Part shown: piece by piece, positions 52,138 through 60,085 of the stretch
How positions within the stretch are numbered: the first letter of the stretch is position 1
How the letters are laid out: every line of letters starts with the position of its first letter
Program-made: the position numbers and the translations under genes
NCBI GenBank assembly: GCA_964480565.1
Contig: CAYZSU010000001.1
Coordinates: forward strand, 5,539-69,538
Direction of reading: 5' to 3'
DNA from: CAYZSU01 sp964480565
GTDB lineage: Bacteria > UBA10199 > 2-02-FULL-44-16 > JAAZCA01
DNA length: 64,000 bases
The notes under the pieces: generated by a model
The model's input: only the letters and a program-made list of their open reading frames with translations
Told to the model about the DNA's origin: nothing
The model's database searches: none

Positions 52138-53127
52138 ATGATTATTGGAATAACAGGAAAAAATGGCTCGGGCAAAAGTTCAGTGGCGCAATTTTTAATG
52201 GATAATGGATATGTTTACTATTCATTGTCCGATATTATTCGTGATGAATTGGAAAATGCTGGACGCGATACGAGCCGTGAAAACTTAATTCAAATGGGCA
52301 ATGATTTGCGTGCATCCGGTGGTGCAGGTGTATTAGCGGAGCACACGCTTAAAAAATTGCGCGTCAATGAATGTGCGGTGATTGATTCCATTCGAAATCC
52401 TTTTGAAGTGGAGCGCTTACGTATTCGTGAGGATTTTTATTTGATATCCGTGGAAGCAGATTCAGAAGTGCGTTTTTCGCGCTGTCAGAAACGAAATCGT
52501 GCAGGTGATAGCCAGAATTATGAAGTGTTTTTGGATGTGGAAGCGAGAGAAGCAGCCTCTGCAGATCCAACGACACAGCAGATGGATCGTACAGCTGAAA
52601 TGGCAGACGCGGTTGTAAAAAATAATGGCACTGTGAATGAGTTGAACGAAAAAATTTCGCAAATTATTCATACATTGCAGGCCCAACAATTAATGCCAGA
52701 TTGGGATCCATACTTTTTAAGTATTGCCAATGCGATTTCCATTCGATCAAGTTGCAGCGAACGAAAAGCAGGTATTGTGGTTGTGAAGGATCAAACTGTG
52801 ATATTAACGGGCATGAGTCGATCATTTAACCAGGATGCAGAAAGCAATATTAGCGCGGGCTGCCATTGTTTCTCAGCTCATAATGCAGATCCAACATGTG
52901 TGTGTTTGGATGCAGAAGATGTGGCCATTGCATATGCGGCATCGTCGAGTATTTCTGTGAAGGGGTGTAGTGCGTATATTTCCCGCATGCCATCATATTC
53001 GTCTGTTAAACTGTTGGTGGCTTCTGGAATTTCTCGCATAGTCATTTTTTCAAATGAGATCATGCCAGAGACCAGTCAGGATTTATTATTTAAAGCAAGT
53101 GTAGAATATCATATTGTAGCAGATTAG
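52138..53127 (+). CDS. P-loop kinase fused to a degenerate deoxycytidylate-deaminase-like domain
   Basis: The 329-residue product has an N-terminal P-loop nucleotide kinase domain (Walker A G7-KNGSGKS, about residues 1-180, with a switch-like LSDIIRDELENAGRDTSRENLIQMGNDLR) and a C-terminal domain with the deoxycytidylate-deaminase fold (WDPYFLSIANAISIRSSCSERKAGIVVVKD). The zinc site is destroyed: HAE is D258-A-E260, and the PCxxC loop is P285-S-Y-S-S289, so the His and both Cys ligands are gone while the catalytic Glu remains. The kinase-deaminase architecture resembles anti-phage dCTP deaminases (AvcD), but the deaminase is unlikely to work on this pattern. It precedes queF by 35 bases. Confidence 0.85.
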   Translation: MIIGITGKNGSGKSSVAQFLMDNGYVYYSLSDIIRDELENAGRDTSRENLIQMGNDLRASGGAGVLAEHTLKKLRVNECAVIDSIRNPFEVERLRIREDFYLISVEADSEVRFSRCQKRNRAGDSQNYEVFLDVEAREAASADPTTQQMDRTAEMADAVVKNNGTVNELNEKISQIIHTLQAQQLMPDWDPYFLSIANAISIRSSCSERKAGIVVVKDQTVILTGMSRSFNQDAESNISAGCHCFSAHNADPTCVCLDAEDVAIAYAASSSISVKGCSAYISRMPSYSSVKLLVASGISRIVIFSNEIMPETSQDLLFKASVEYHIVAD

Positions 53128-53162
53128 TTTAATAGGTATCATTATTAGGAGTGAGGAAATCA

Positions 53163-53537
53163 ATGTCATCTCAAGCATCAAAAAAATTGGATATTTTTGA
53201 TAATCCAAACAGTGAACGTCCCTATTTAATTTCCATGGAATGTCCGGAGTTTACATGTTTATGTCCTGTGACCGGACAACCGGATTTTGCAACAATTCAT
53301 ATTGACTATGTGCCTGCAAAAAAATGCGTGGAGTTAAAATCATTGAAAATGTATTTATGGGGTTATCGCAATGACGGAGCATATCATGAAGCGGTAACTA
53401 ATCAGATTATGGATGACTTGGTAGCAGCAATAGACCCTCAATGGATATGTGTGACAGGTGATTTTATGGTACGTGGTGGTATTACCACTGCAGTGACTGT
53501 TACACATGGCATTAAGCCGGATTTGCAATTGCTATAA
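53163..53537 (+). CDS. queF: NADPH-dependent 7-cyano-7-deazaguanine reductase QueF
   Basis: QueF reduces preQ0 to preQ1 in queuosine synthesis, a tRNA modification. The 124-residue product is the short single-domain (type I) form. FTCLCPVTGQPDFATIHIDYVP has the nucleophilic Cys (C34) and the acid Asp (D41), and CVELKSLKMYLWGYRNDGAYHEAVTNQIMDDL is the substrate region. GAGGAA lies before the ATG at 53163; an in-frame GTG at 53151 is less likely. It follows the kinase-deaminase gene by 35 bases and precedes a tRNA gene. Confidence 0.96.
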   Translation: MSSQASKKLDIFDNPNSERPYLISMECPEFTCLCPVTGQPDFATIHIDYVPAKKCVELKSLKMYLWGYRNDGAYHEAVTNQIMDDLVAAIDPQWICVTGDFMVRGGITTAVTVTHGIKPDLQLL

Positions 53538-53596
53538 AAAAGAATCTTTTCATTGTGACTAACGTTTGATAGACACATGCTGTAATATAGAAAATA

Positions 53597-53669
53597 GCGC
53601 TATTAGCTCAGCGGATAGAGCACCTGACTTCGGATCAGGGGGCCGGGGGTTCAAATCCTCCATGGCGGG
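53597..53669 (+). tRNA. tRNA-Arg, anticodon TCG (3' end in poor sequence)
   Basis: The cloverleaf can be followed: acceptor GCGCTAT, D arm GCTC/GAGC, anticodon stem CCTGA/TCAGG with loop CTTCGGA (anticodon TCG at 53630-53632), and T arm GGGGG/CCTCC with loop TTCAAAT. The 3' acceptor strand reads ATGGCGG and pairs except at the last position, and no CCA follows because the sequence turns into low-quality G-runs. The end coordinate is therefore approximate. Confidence 0.85.
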
Positions 53670-53800
53670 GGGGGGGGGGCGGGGGGAGGGAGGGGGCGAA
53701 GCCGGAGCNNNNNNNNNNGGGGGGGGGGGGGGCCTTAACCCCCCCCCGCCCCAAAAAAAAAATTGTGCTCGGTTTTGTGGTCTTTTTTTTTTTTTGGCCG
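53666..53800. other. Low-quality assembly junction with a 10-N gap
   Basis: A run of ten N (53709-53718) is surrounded by long G, C, A and T homopolymers, unlike any other part of the window. This looks like read-end noise joined at a contig break, not genomic sequence. CCTCCATGGCG at 53657-53667 and CGCCATGGAGG at 53801-53811 are an 11-base inverted match across the gap. Real sequence may be missing or wrongly joined here, so genes on its two sides need not be neighbours. Confidence 0.9.
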
Positions 53801-53827
53801 CGCCATGGAGGTGTGAATCGTCGCAGG

Positions 53828-54229
53828 TGACCTGGTCAAGAAAAAGTAGACAGCAAGTTAAGCAACATATTTAGTTGCATTGTTTTTGTATCATTCATTT
53901 TCAAACTCAATTGGATTCATATATCCCAGAGTAGAATGAAGTCGATGGCTATTATAAAACATCTCAATATAATCGATAATATCTGACCTTGCTACATCTT
54001 GATTTGAATACGTCTGCCAAGATACTTGCTCATTTTTTAGTGTACCAAAAAAACTCTCAGATACTGCATTATCCCAGCAATTTCCTTTCCGACTCATACT
54101 ACTATATATATTATTACATACCAATACATTACGGTACTCAGTGCTGCAATACTGACTTCCACGATCTGAATGAAATAATGGGTGTTTTGAGGGCAACCCC
54201 ATCTGTGTTATCATCATCACGGATTTCAA
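53828..54229 (-). mobile_element. Remnant of an IS3-family insertion sequence
   Basis: The fragment contains the C-terminal part of an IS3-type transposase on the minus strand and, 60 bases beyond its stop, a sequence TGACCTGGTCAAGAAAAAG that could be the element's end. The other end and the first transposase orf are absent. It begins just after the assembly junction, so a complete copy may have been lost in assembly. Confidence 0.7.
53891..54229 (-). pseudogene. IS3-family transposase OrfB, 5'-truncated
   Basis: The 112 codons match the end of the DDE integrase core of IS3/IS2-type transposases: PLFHSDRGSQYCSTEYRN (second catalytic Asp), MSRKGNCWDNAVSESFFGTLKNE (catalytic Glu), then MFYNSHRLHSTLGYMNPIEFENE at the end. 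The first catalytic Asp and the HTH-containing OrfA are missing, and a stop codon occurs in frame just upstream of the conserved part, so the protein cannot work. It is the typical remnant of a decayed insertion element. Confidence 0.9.
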
Positions 54230-54538
54230 TTCTTATATACTTTTGTACATGCTCCGATTGCAATCTGGGCATTTCAGAGCACTCTCAAATACAGCGAAGT
54301 ACTTAAGTGGAAAAAAGCAATGATCACCTTATAATTGCTTGCTTGGAATTATATAAAATACGAGATTGCTAGAGGTGTCTTTATGGGACTGTTCAGAAAG
54401 GCTCAGATTCAATCATCCATAAATCTGTGTAATGATCGATTATGGACGTTCGTAGGAATTTAATGGTGCTAGCTAAGAGATACTGAATATGGGTATTTTG
54501 CAATATTAAATTATAAATGGATCCAAATAGGGGGGGAT
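54230..54538. other. Gap between the IS remnant and the chemoreceptor gene
   Basis: The 309 bases contain one partial copy of repeat R (54384-54412) and otherwise nothing I can identify. The sequence just before the chemoreceptor gene has a strong ribosome site (GGGGGG) but no recognisable sigma-28 or sigma-54 promoter. Confidence 0.5.
54384..54412 (+). repeat. Partial copy of repeat R (left end)
   Basis: TGGGACTGTTCAGAAAGG and the following CTCAGATTCAA match the left end of the copy at 57873-57901 in 24 of 29 bases by eye. The remainder of the element is missing. Confidence 0.6.
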
Positions 54539-56488
54539 ATGTTTAAACGAGTGCAATTAGGTGTGAAGATTGGCATAGGTTTTGGTGTTCTTATTTTTCT
54601 TGCAGCAAGCCTTGGTTTTATTGGCTGGTATGGAGTGAATGGTGTTCGTACTTCTATGATGGAATATAGGGTGTGGGGTGATATTGATATGACCATGAAT
54701 GAGGGAGTAATCCAGAATATGCTGGTACTTGAAAATCATGTGAATTTATATCGAAATAATTCAAATCAGGAAAATCTTGATTTATTAAATGATATTATTG
54801 AAAAAACTAAATTAGAAATTGCGCAATGGCATGATCTCGTTAAGAATTACCCAGATTTAAAAAATGTAGCTGTTCGTACAGAAGATAATTTTTCCATAAT
54901 CCGTAATATTGTTAATCAATATATCAGTGCGTTTAATGTACTTCATCTTGTTTCTGATGAATGGGATACGTTAATTGAAAATTGTTTAAGCCATTTGAAC
55001 GCAATTATGGAAAATACAATAGATCCTGCCAAAGAGAATGCAGAACAGTTAAAAGATATACCGGAAATGGTTCGATGGGGCGCTATTGATATGATTATGA
55101 ATGAAAGTGTCATCGCAAATGTGCTCAAACTACAAACAGCGGCTCATGACTATGCTGCCAATAGCAGTAGTCAATCGTGGTTGGATTTTTTAGATGTTCA
55201 AAAATCTGCAAAACAAGGACTTGCTGAGTGGCGGTTATTGCTTTCTGGAAAAACGGATATGATTAATGTCGCTGATAAGATTGAACAATATCTGACTACA
55301 TATGAAATGTTGGGAACTAATTATCATCAGGAAGTATCTAAGATTCAAGAGCTTCACAAACAAACAAATACATCATTTAAGACAATGTTCGTAGATCTAG
55401 AGCATACGATGGAAAATGTGATTGATCCAATGAAGGATTCAAAAGTAAATGCTGCATCAGCTACTCAAGAGCGAGCTGTAAACTTATCAATTTATATTTC
55501 TATTGGGGGCGTGTTTTTTAGTCTGATTATGGCATTTATTATTATACGTAATATTACACGGCCAATTAATACAGTTATTGATGGATTGAGCAGCGGTGCA
55601 TCTCATATTGAATCTGTGGCAAATCAAATATCTGAGGCGGGTCAAAAAATTGCAGATGGTGCTAATCAGCAAGCATCCAGTTTAGAGGAAACATCATCAT
55701 CATTGGAGGAAATGGCATCCATGACAAAGGATAATGCAAGCAATGCAGGACAGGTAAGTACGATGGCAAATGAGGGTGCACGAGCTGCGAGTAAAGGTCG
55801 CCAAGCCATGGATCGTATGGTTGATGTTATTGGAAAGATTAAGGCATCATCTGATGAAACAGCAAAAATTATTAAAACCATTGATGAAATAGCCTTTCAA
55901 ACAAATTTACTTGCTCTTAATGCCGCTGTTGAGGCTGCGCGTGCAGGGGAAGCGGGTAAAGGATTTGCTGTGGTTGCTGAAGAAGTTAGAAACCTTGCTC
56001 AACGCAGTGCAGAGGCAGCAAAAGATACGTCTGACTTAATTGAGGGTGCGCAATCCAATGCAGAAAATGGTGTGTTGGCATCCACAGAAGTGGGTGAAAT
56101 TTTAGAACAAATTTTGAGTTCATCTGAACAGGTGTCTCAATTAATAGATAAGATTGCAGGCGCGTCCAGCGATCAGTCCCAAGGGATTGAGCATGTTAAT
56201 ATTGCGGTTGCGCAGATGAGCTCAATTACGCAGGCTAATGCATGCAATGCAGATGACAGTGCATCAGCCAGTGAACGATTGTCGATACAAGTGCGTGAAT
56301 TAAATGAAATGATCAATGTATTGGTGGCTATCACTCAGGGAGATGTAAATCAGTCTGCACATATGTCGTCACAACAATTATTGATTGCTGATCAAGGTAG
56401 TCATTATGTTTCTCAAAAAAACAGTGCATTACAGTCGGAAAAACCGATGCCGGCTTTGCCACAGAGGGCGTCGGGTGGAATTGTATAA
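54539..56488 (+). CDS. Methyl-accepting chemotaxis protein
   Basis: The 649-residue product has a membrane helix at about 10-32, a periplasmic sensor of about 285 residues, a second helix at about 318-340 (SIYISIGGVFFSLIMAFIII), a HAMP-like stretch, and the cytoplasmic signalling domain with its hairpin tip (FQTNLLALNAAVEAARAGEAGKGFAVVAEEVRNLAQRSAEAAKD). The sensor has an internal duplication: WGDIDMTMNEGVIQNMLVLE at 46-65 and WGAIDMIMNESVIANVLKLQ at about 180-199. There is no CheR-binding pentapeptide at the end. The ligand is unknown. Confidence 0.93.
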   Translation: MFKRVQLGVKIGIGFGVLIFLAASLGFIGWYGVNGVRTSMMEYRVWGDIDMTMNEGVIQNMLVLENHVNLYRNNSNQENLDLLNDIIEKTKLEIAQWHDLVKNYPDLKNVAVRTEDNFSIIRNIVNQYISAFNVLHLVSDEWDTLIENCLSHLNAIMENTIDPAKENAEQLKDIPEMVRWGAIDMIMNESVIANVLKLQTAAHDYAANSSSQSWLDFLDVQKSAKQGLAEWRLLLSGKTDMINVADKIEQYLTTYEMLGTNYHQEVSKIQELHKQTNTSFKTMFVDLEHTMENVIDPMKDSKVNAASATQERAVNLSIYISIGGVFFSLIMAFIIIRNITRPINTVIDGLSSGASHIESVANQISEAGQKIADGANQQASSLEETSSSLEEMASMTKDNASNAGQVSTMANEGARAASKGRQAMDRMVDVIGKIKASSDETAKIIKTIDEIAFQTNLLALNAAVEAARAGEAGKGFAVVAEEVRNLAQRSAEAAKDTSDLIEGAQSNAENGVLASTEVGEILEQILSSSEQVSQLIDKIAGASSDQSQGIEHVNIAVAQMSSITQANACNADDSASASERLSIQVRELNEMINVLVAITQGDVNQSAHMSSQQLLIADQGSHYVSQKNSALQSEKPMPALPQRASGGIV

Positions 56489-56560
56489 AAAAATATGGAT
56501 GAATTGAATAGATGCAATTGAAACCACCTATTAATAAAAAATGAAAATGGAGCGTGTTAT

Positions 56561-57817
56561 ATGCGGCATTGGATAATGTTTTTTTTTAGTATGAGTTGTC
56601 TGATAGGTCATACAGCTTTTGCAAAAAATGATATAAATAATAGTCAGAATTTACGCAATGTGGTTTTGGAAGAAAAAACAGTATTGCCGGGTAAACAAGC
56701 TCAACTTATGGATCAAAAGAATGATTTTGATAATCGATTTAAGCGATTGGAATCGACATTAATTGAAAAGCTGCTGAGTCAGGGACATTCCATAAATCGT
56801 TTTGGTCGATTTGATCTTGCCATTGGTGCAACGGGCATTGTGCACGGATCGGTACGCAATGATACAAATTCATCCAATGGCGATAGTTTTGTTGGAAGTG
56901 GGTCATTCGATATGACTGTCACAAGTCAATTTGATGATAATTTTATTGCGACTGCTAATCTAGAAGCGGGTGTATACAATGGTTTGGACACAACATTGAC
57001 GACAGGTCATTTGTTTGGAGCAATTAATGGGGATGATTTAGGAACAGGGCAGAATTTAGCATTGGCAAATGCAGAGGTATTTTTAGAAGCGAGTTTTTTT
57101 AATGAAAAATTGGGATTTGCTGTGGGGTTGCTGGATGCAGCTGGCTTCTTTGATGGCAATGCAATTGCTAATGATGAAACATCTCAATTTTTGAATGGCG
57201 GTTTTATAAATAGCACGACATTGGAATTTCCTCAAAACTATGCAATTGGTTTAGTGAGCCATGTGGATTTGGCACCGGTTTCATTTTCTGTTGGTATATT
57301 TGATGGGACAGCTGCTGGGATGGATTTGGATAAACATTTATTTTATATTGCAGAAGTTGAGTGGGTATTGCAATTGGCTAAACGGCAACATCACTATCGA
57401 CTTTATGGTTGGGCGAATCAGGATAATACATCCGCTTCTAAAACAAATACAGGTAGAACGGGTATTGGCATTGGCATTAGTTTTGACCAGCAAGTACTGG
57501 ATTGGCTGACATTTTTTGAGCGTTTTGGCTATGCACGAAAAAGCGTATATGCAACGTATATGTCCGCGAGTGCCGGACTGGCGGTTTCTGGGGCATTATA
57601 TAATCGTGAATCAGATGCCTTTGGTATTGCAGGTGGTGTTGCAATATCAACTGGTAATATCAGTAATGAATATGTCGTTGAAGCATATTACAATCTGGCA
57701 CTTGCAGGAAATCACATTCATCTATCGCCAAATGTGCAGGTGATTATTAATCCAGGTGGGCAACAATCAGCTAATAATGCATTGTTTATGGGGATGCGAA
57801 GTCAGTTGGATTTTTAA
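56561..57817 (+). CDS. Outer-membrane porin-like protein
   Basis: The 418-residue product has a signal peptide ending at FAKN (about residue 21-23), a charged coiled-coil-like stretch at about 40-65, and then beta-strand-rich sequence to the end, which closes with Phe (RSQLDF) as expected for outer-membrane barrel proteins. The pattern FGRFDLAIGATGIVHGSV and AVGLLDAAGFFDGNAIANDETSQFLNGGF resembles carbohydrate-selective (OprB-like) porins. The substrate cannot be told. AATGGAG serves as the ribosome site. Confidence 0.78.
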   Translation: MRHWIMFFFSMSCLIGHTAFAKNDINNSQNLRNVVLEEKTVLPGKQAQLMDQKNDFDNRFKRLESTLIEKLLSQGHSINRFGRFDLAIGATGIVHGSVRNDTNSSNGDSFVGSGSFDMTVTSQFDDNFIATANLEAGVYNGLDTTLTTGHLFGAINGDDLGTGQNLALANAEVFLEASFFNEKLGFAVGLLDAAGFFDGNAIANDETSQFLNGGFINSTTLEFPQNYAIGLVSHVDLAPVSFSVGIFDGTAAGMDLDKHLFYIAEVEWVLQLAKRQHHYRLYGWANQDNTSASKTNTGRTGIGIGISFDQQVLDWLTFFERFGYARKSVYATYMSASAGLAVSGALYNRESDAFGIAGGVAISTGNISNEYVVEAYYNLALAGNHIHLSPNVQVIINPGGQQSANNALFMGMRSQLDF

Positions 57818-57844
57818 TTTAAACTTGGGTGAGGGGGCTGCCAT

Positions 57845-57999
57845 CATGGGACTGGTGAAAAATAGCAATTTGTGGGGTTGTTCAAAAATGCCCAGATTCA
57901 AGGCTCCCGCAAACTCGTAACCGGAGCGTACATGCGAGTACGTGAGGATTGCGGTGTAGCGGGAAACACCGAAGATGGGCGTTTTTCAACAACCCCATC
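57845..57999 (+). repeat. Palindromic intergenic repeat R, best-preserved copy
   Basis: The core 57873-57997 (125 bp) is bounded by imperfect inverted ends: TGGGGTTGTTCAAAAATGCC on the left and the reverse complement of GGGCGTTTTTCAACAACCCCA on the right (about 23 of 27 positions by eye). Internal parts CCCGCAA and TTGCGG also pair, so the transcript would form a long hairpin. It shares 30 bases of left flank with the copy at 51930. No open frame or transposase lies inside. It behaves like a MITE or an extended REP-type element. Confidence 0.88.
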
Positions 58000-58058
58000 A
58001 TATAAAAATTGTAGCTCCTTATCATATCTGATATAGTGCTCAAAATATAGGAGCATAT

Positions 58059-59435
58059 ATGAACGATCAATATGATGTAAATAATCACCCGGAAGATGAC
58101 TCTCAAGAGCATGTTCCAATACATGACAGCCAGAAGAAGGATGGTTCTCGGTCATGGATTGTTGTCATATGGTTGATCGGTATTATAGCGATACTTAGTG
58201 GTATTGGATGGGCGCTATCCCATATGTGGTCGGATGTGAACGGGCGTCTCGCTTTTTGGGATCAAGCAAGTCACATATTGCCAACGAAAACTGGTCAAAC
58301 AGCTAAGCACGTCCAATCAAAGTCAGAGCTGGAAAAAGAACTTGTCGCATTGTTGCAATCATTTCTAAATCATAAACAGGGTAAGGTATTGTTGGAGGAT
58401 GCACAGCGATGGGCATTGCTTAAGATGCTTGGCGATAAGGGGCATACATTGCTTGCACAGACACCAGGGCATCCAGTTGCTTTGCGTGCATTATGTTTTT
58501 CCGAATTGCAATATAGCGCACCCAGGAAGAGTACATTGCGTTTTTGCGAGGATGCCAGCGATGAGTATCCGAGCGATTCTGATTTATTGCATATACTTGG
58601 GCATACATATGTGTATTTTGAACGCTATAATGAGTGCATTAGTATATATGATATACTGTCGGATTTAAACCCAATGGATGTGTCAGCCTATGCTCTTCAA
58701 GGGCGTTGTGAAATTGCCATACGTCAATTTGAATCTGCAATAAAAAATTTGGATCATGCCTTGGCTATCGATGCGACCCATCAAAATGCATTGTATAGCA
58801 AATGCATGGGGTTGACTCAATGGGATCATCATGCAGAGGCGTTAATTGCTTGTCAGAACGCCATTGATGCCTATCCCAATGATCCAGTTGCATATGAACT
58901 ATTGAGTCATGTGCATGAGAAAAGTCAAAACTGGGGGGATGGCATTCGTACGATTAACCGCGCGATTGCATTAAATCCCAATAATTATGACTACTATCAG
59001 TCTTTGGGGCATATGCATATCAACAAGTCTGAATATACGTTTGCGGTTGAGGCCTATAAACAGGCGCTTGCTCTACATCCGGATGATTTTGTAATACTAT
59101 TTGAGCTAGGTCGCAGCTATAGTGGTTTAAATCAATTAGATGATGCGATGAAATATTATTTAAAGGCCTTGGCATTGGATAAAGAACATCCCATGTTGCT
59201 CAATAATATTGGTTCTGTGTACTATCGTATGAAAATATACGCCATGGCCATGGTTAATTTGAAGCAAGCGCATAATTTAGCGCCAGAATTTGTATTGCCC
59301 GTATATAACTTAGGGCTTGTATATAAAGATATGGGGGATATTGAGAAAGCAACGGCGCAATTGACTGCATTGCGCAAATTAGCGCCGGATTCCAAATATG
59401 TTCAGTCGCTGCACGATTACCTCAATGCACAGTAG
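58059..59435 (+). CDS. Inner-membrane-anchored TPR protein
   Basis: The 458-residue product has an acidic cytoplasmic start, one membrane helix at about 33-55 (WIVVIWLIGIIAILSGIGWA), and a long TPR region in its C-terminal two thirds with at least seven units, for example DYYQSLGHMHINKSEYTFAVEAYKQAL and FVILFELGRSYSGLNQLDDAMKYYLKAL. No catalytic domain is visible. AGGAG lies 6 bases before the ATG. It is separated by repeat R from the porin gene and by repeat B from groES, so it is probably monocistronic. Confidence 0.85.
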   Translation: MNDQYDVNNHPEDDSQEHVPIHDSQKKDGSRSWIVVIWLIGIIAILSGIGWALSHMWSDVNGRLAFWDQASHILPTKTGQTAKHVQSKSELEKELVALLQSFLNHKQGKVLLEDAQRWALLKMLGDKGHTLLAQTPGHPVALRALCFSELQYSAPRKSTLRFCEDASDEYPSDSDLLHILGHTYVYFERYNECISIYDILSDLNPMDVSAYALQGRCEIAIRQFESAIKNLDHALAIDATHQNALYSKCMGLTQWDHHAEALIACQNAIDAYPNDPVAYELLSHVHEKSQNWGDGIRTINRAIALNPNNYDYYQSLGHMHINKSEYTFAVEAYKQALALHPDDFVILFELGRSYSGLNQLDDAMKYYLKALALDKEHPMLLNNIGSVYYRMKIYAMAMVNLKQAHNLAPEFVLPVYNLGLVYKDMGDIEKATAQLTALRKLAPDSKYVQSLHDYLNAQ

Positions 59436-59460
59436 AGGCCGTCATTAGGGGGCTGCACAA

Positions 59461-59548
59461 CTAAAGGTTAGTCACAAGTTTAAACGTATCGGTTTTATGG
59501 GTGTTTAACAAAATCGTGTCATTAGCGAGATGGGCTTTAGGCCAGCGG
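59461..59548 (+). repeat. Dispersed repeat B, copy 2
   Basis: The 88-bp segment beginning CTAAAGGTTAGTCACAAG matches 10523-10610 with about nine differences. It is intergenic, 25 bases after the TPR gene. No terminal inverted repeats or open frame are evident. Confidence 0.85.
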
Positions 59549-59657
59549 ATTTGCAGCGTACTTGAAATTTAGATGATTTTGAATGCCCTATGAAATCCTC
59601 TTGTAGGGAACGTGATTATCTTTTTTTATAAAAATCAAAAAAAAATCCGTAGACCCC

Positions 59658-59685
59658 TTGACTGTGGTGATATCGATACTATATG
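59658..59685 (+). promoter_or_regulatory. Sigma-70-type promoter of groES-groEL
   Basis: TTGACT (59658-59663), 16 bases, then TATATG (59680-59685). The -10 box is not perfect. It lies 16 bases before the CIRCE element, so bound HrcA would block it. Confidence 0.55.
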
Positions 59686-59701
59686 GAACACAATCATAAC
59701 G

Positions 59702-59728
59702 CTAGCACTTGAATAGAGAGAGTGCTAA
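59702..59728 (+). promoter_or_regulatory. CIRCE operator (HrcA binding site)
   Basis: CTAGCACTT, nine bases, then GAGTGCTAA matches the CIRCE consensus TTAGCACTC-N9-GAGTGCTAA with a changed first and last base in the left arm only. It stands 25 bases before the groES ATG. The heat-shock repressor HrcA is therefore expected to control groES-groEL; hrcA itself is not in the window. Confidence 0.93.
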
Positions 59729-59753
59729 TTACGTAATAACCCAGGAGGAAATT

Positions 59754-60053
59754 ATGGCAAAGCCAAAGATTAGACCATTAGGAGATCGTATTTTGGTCAA
59801 ACGTATGAGCAGTGAAGAAAAAACAAAGGGTGGTATCATTATTCCAGATACAGCCAAAGAGAAGCCACATGAAGGTGAAATCATGGCCATAGGTAATGGC
59901 AAGGTTTTGGATAGTGGTAATACGCAGCCTCTTCAGGTTAAAACAGGTGATCGTATTCTATTCTCTAAATATGCAGGTACAGAAGTTAAAATTGAAGCCG
60001 AAGAATATACGATTATGCGTGAAGACGATATTTTAGGCGTAATGGAAGCATAA
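59754..60053 (+). CDS. groES: Co-chaperonin GroES
   Basis: GroES is the heptameric lid of the GroEL folding chamber. The 99-residue product has the standard start KPKIRPLGDRILVKRM, the mobile loop region EEKTKGGIIIPDTAKEKP (residues about 18-35), and GDRILFSKYAGTEVKIEAEEYTIMREDDILGVMEA. AGGAGG lies just before the ATG at 59754; the in-frame upstream extension lies in the CIRCE region and is not used. groEL follows after 32 bases. Confidence 0.97.
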   Translation: MAKPKIRPLGDRILVKRMSSEEKTKGGIIIPDTAKEKPHEGEIMAIGNGKVLDSGNTQPLQVKTGDRILFSKYAGTEVKIEAEEYTIMREDDILGVMEA

Positions 60054-60085
60054 ATTAACGATATAGCCGATTGAAGGAGAACATT

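Larger units (their letters stand above)
59436..59753. other. Gap before groES with repeat B, promoter and CIRCE
   Basis: The 318 bases hold repeat B copy 2 (59461-59548), a small hairpin CCCTA/TAGGG at 59586-59608 followed by T-runs that may end the TPR transcript, a sigma-70-like promoter, and the CIRCE element. A run of AT-rich sequence lies between the hairpin and the promoter. Confidence 0.6.

Noticed and set aside
53566..53874. Open frame through the tRNA and the N gap
   Set aside because: It runs across a tRNA gene, N bases and homopolymer noise, and its translation is Gly/Pro low complexity with no gene features.
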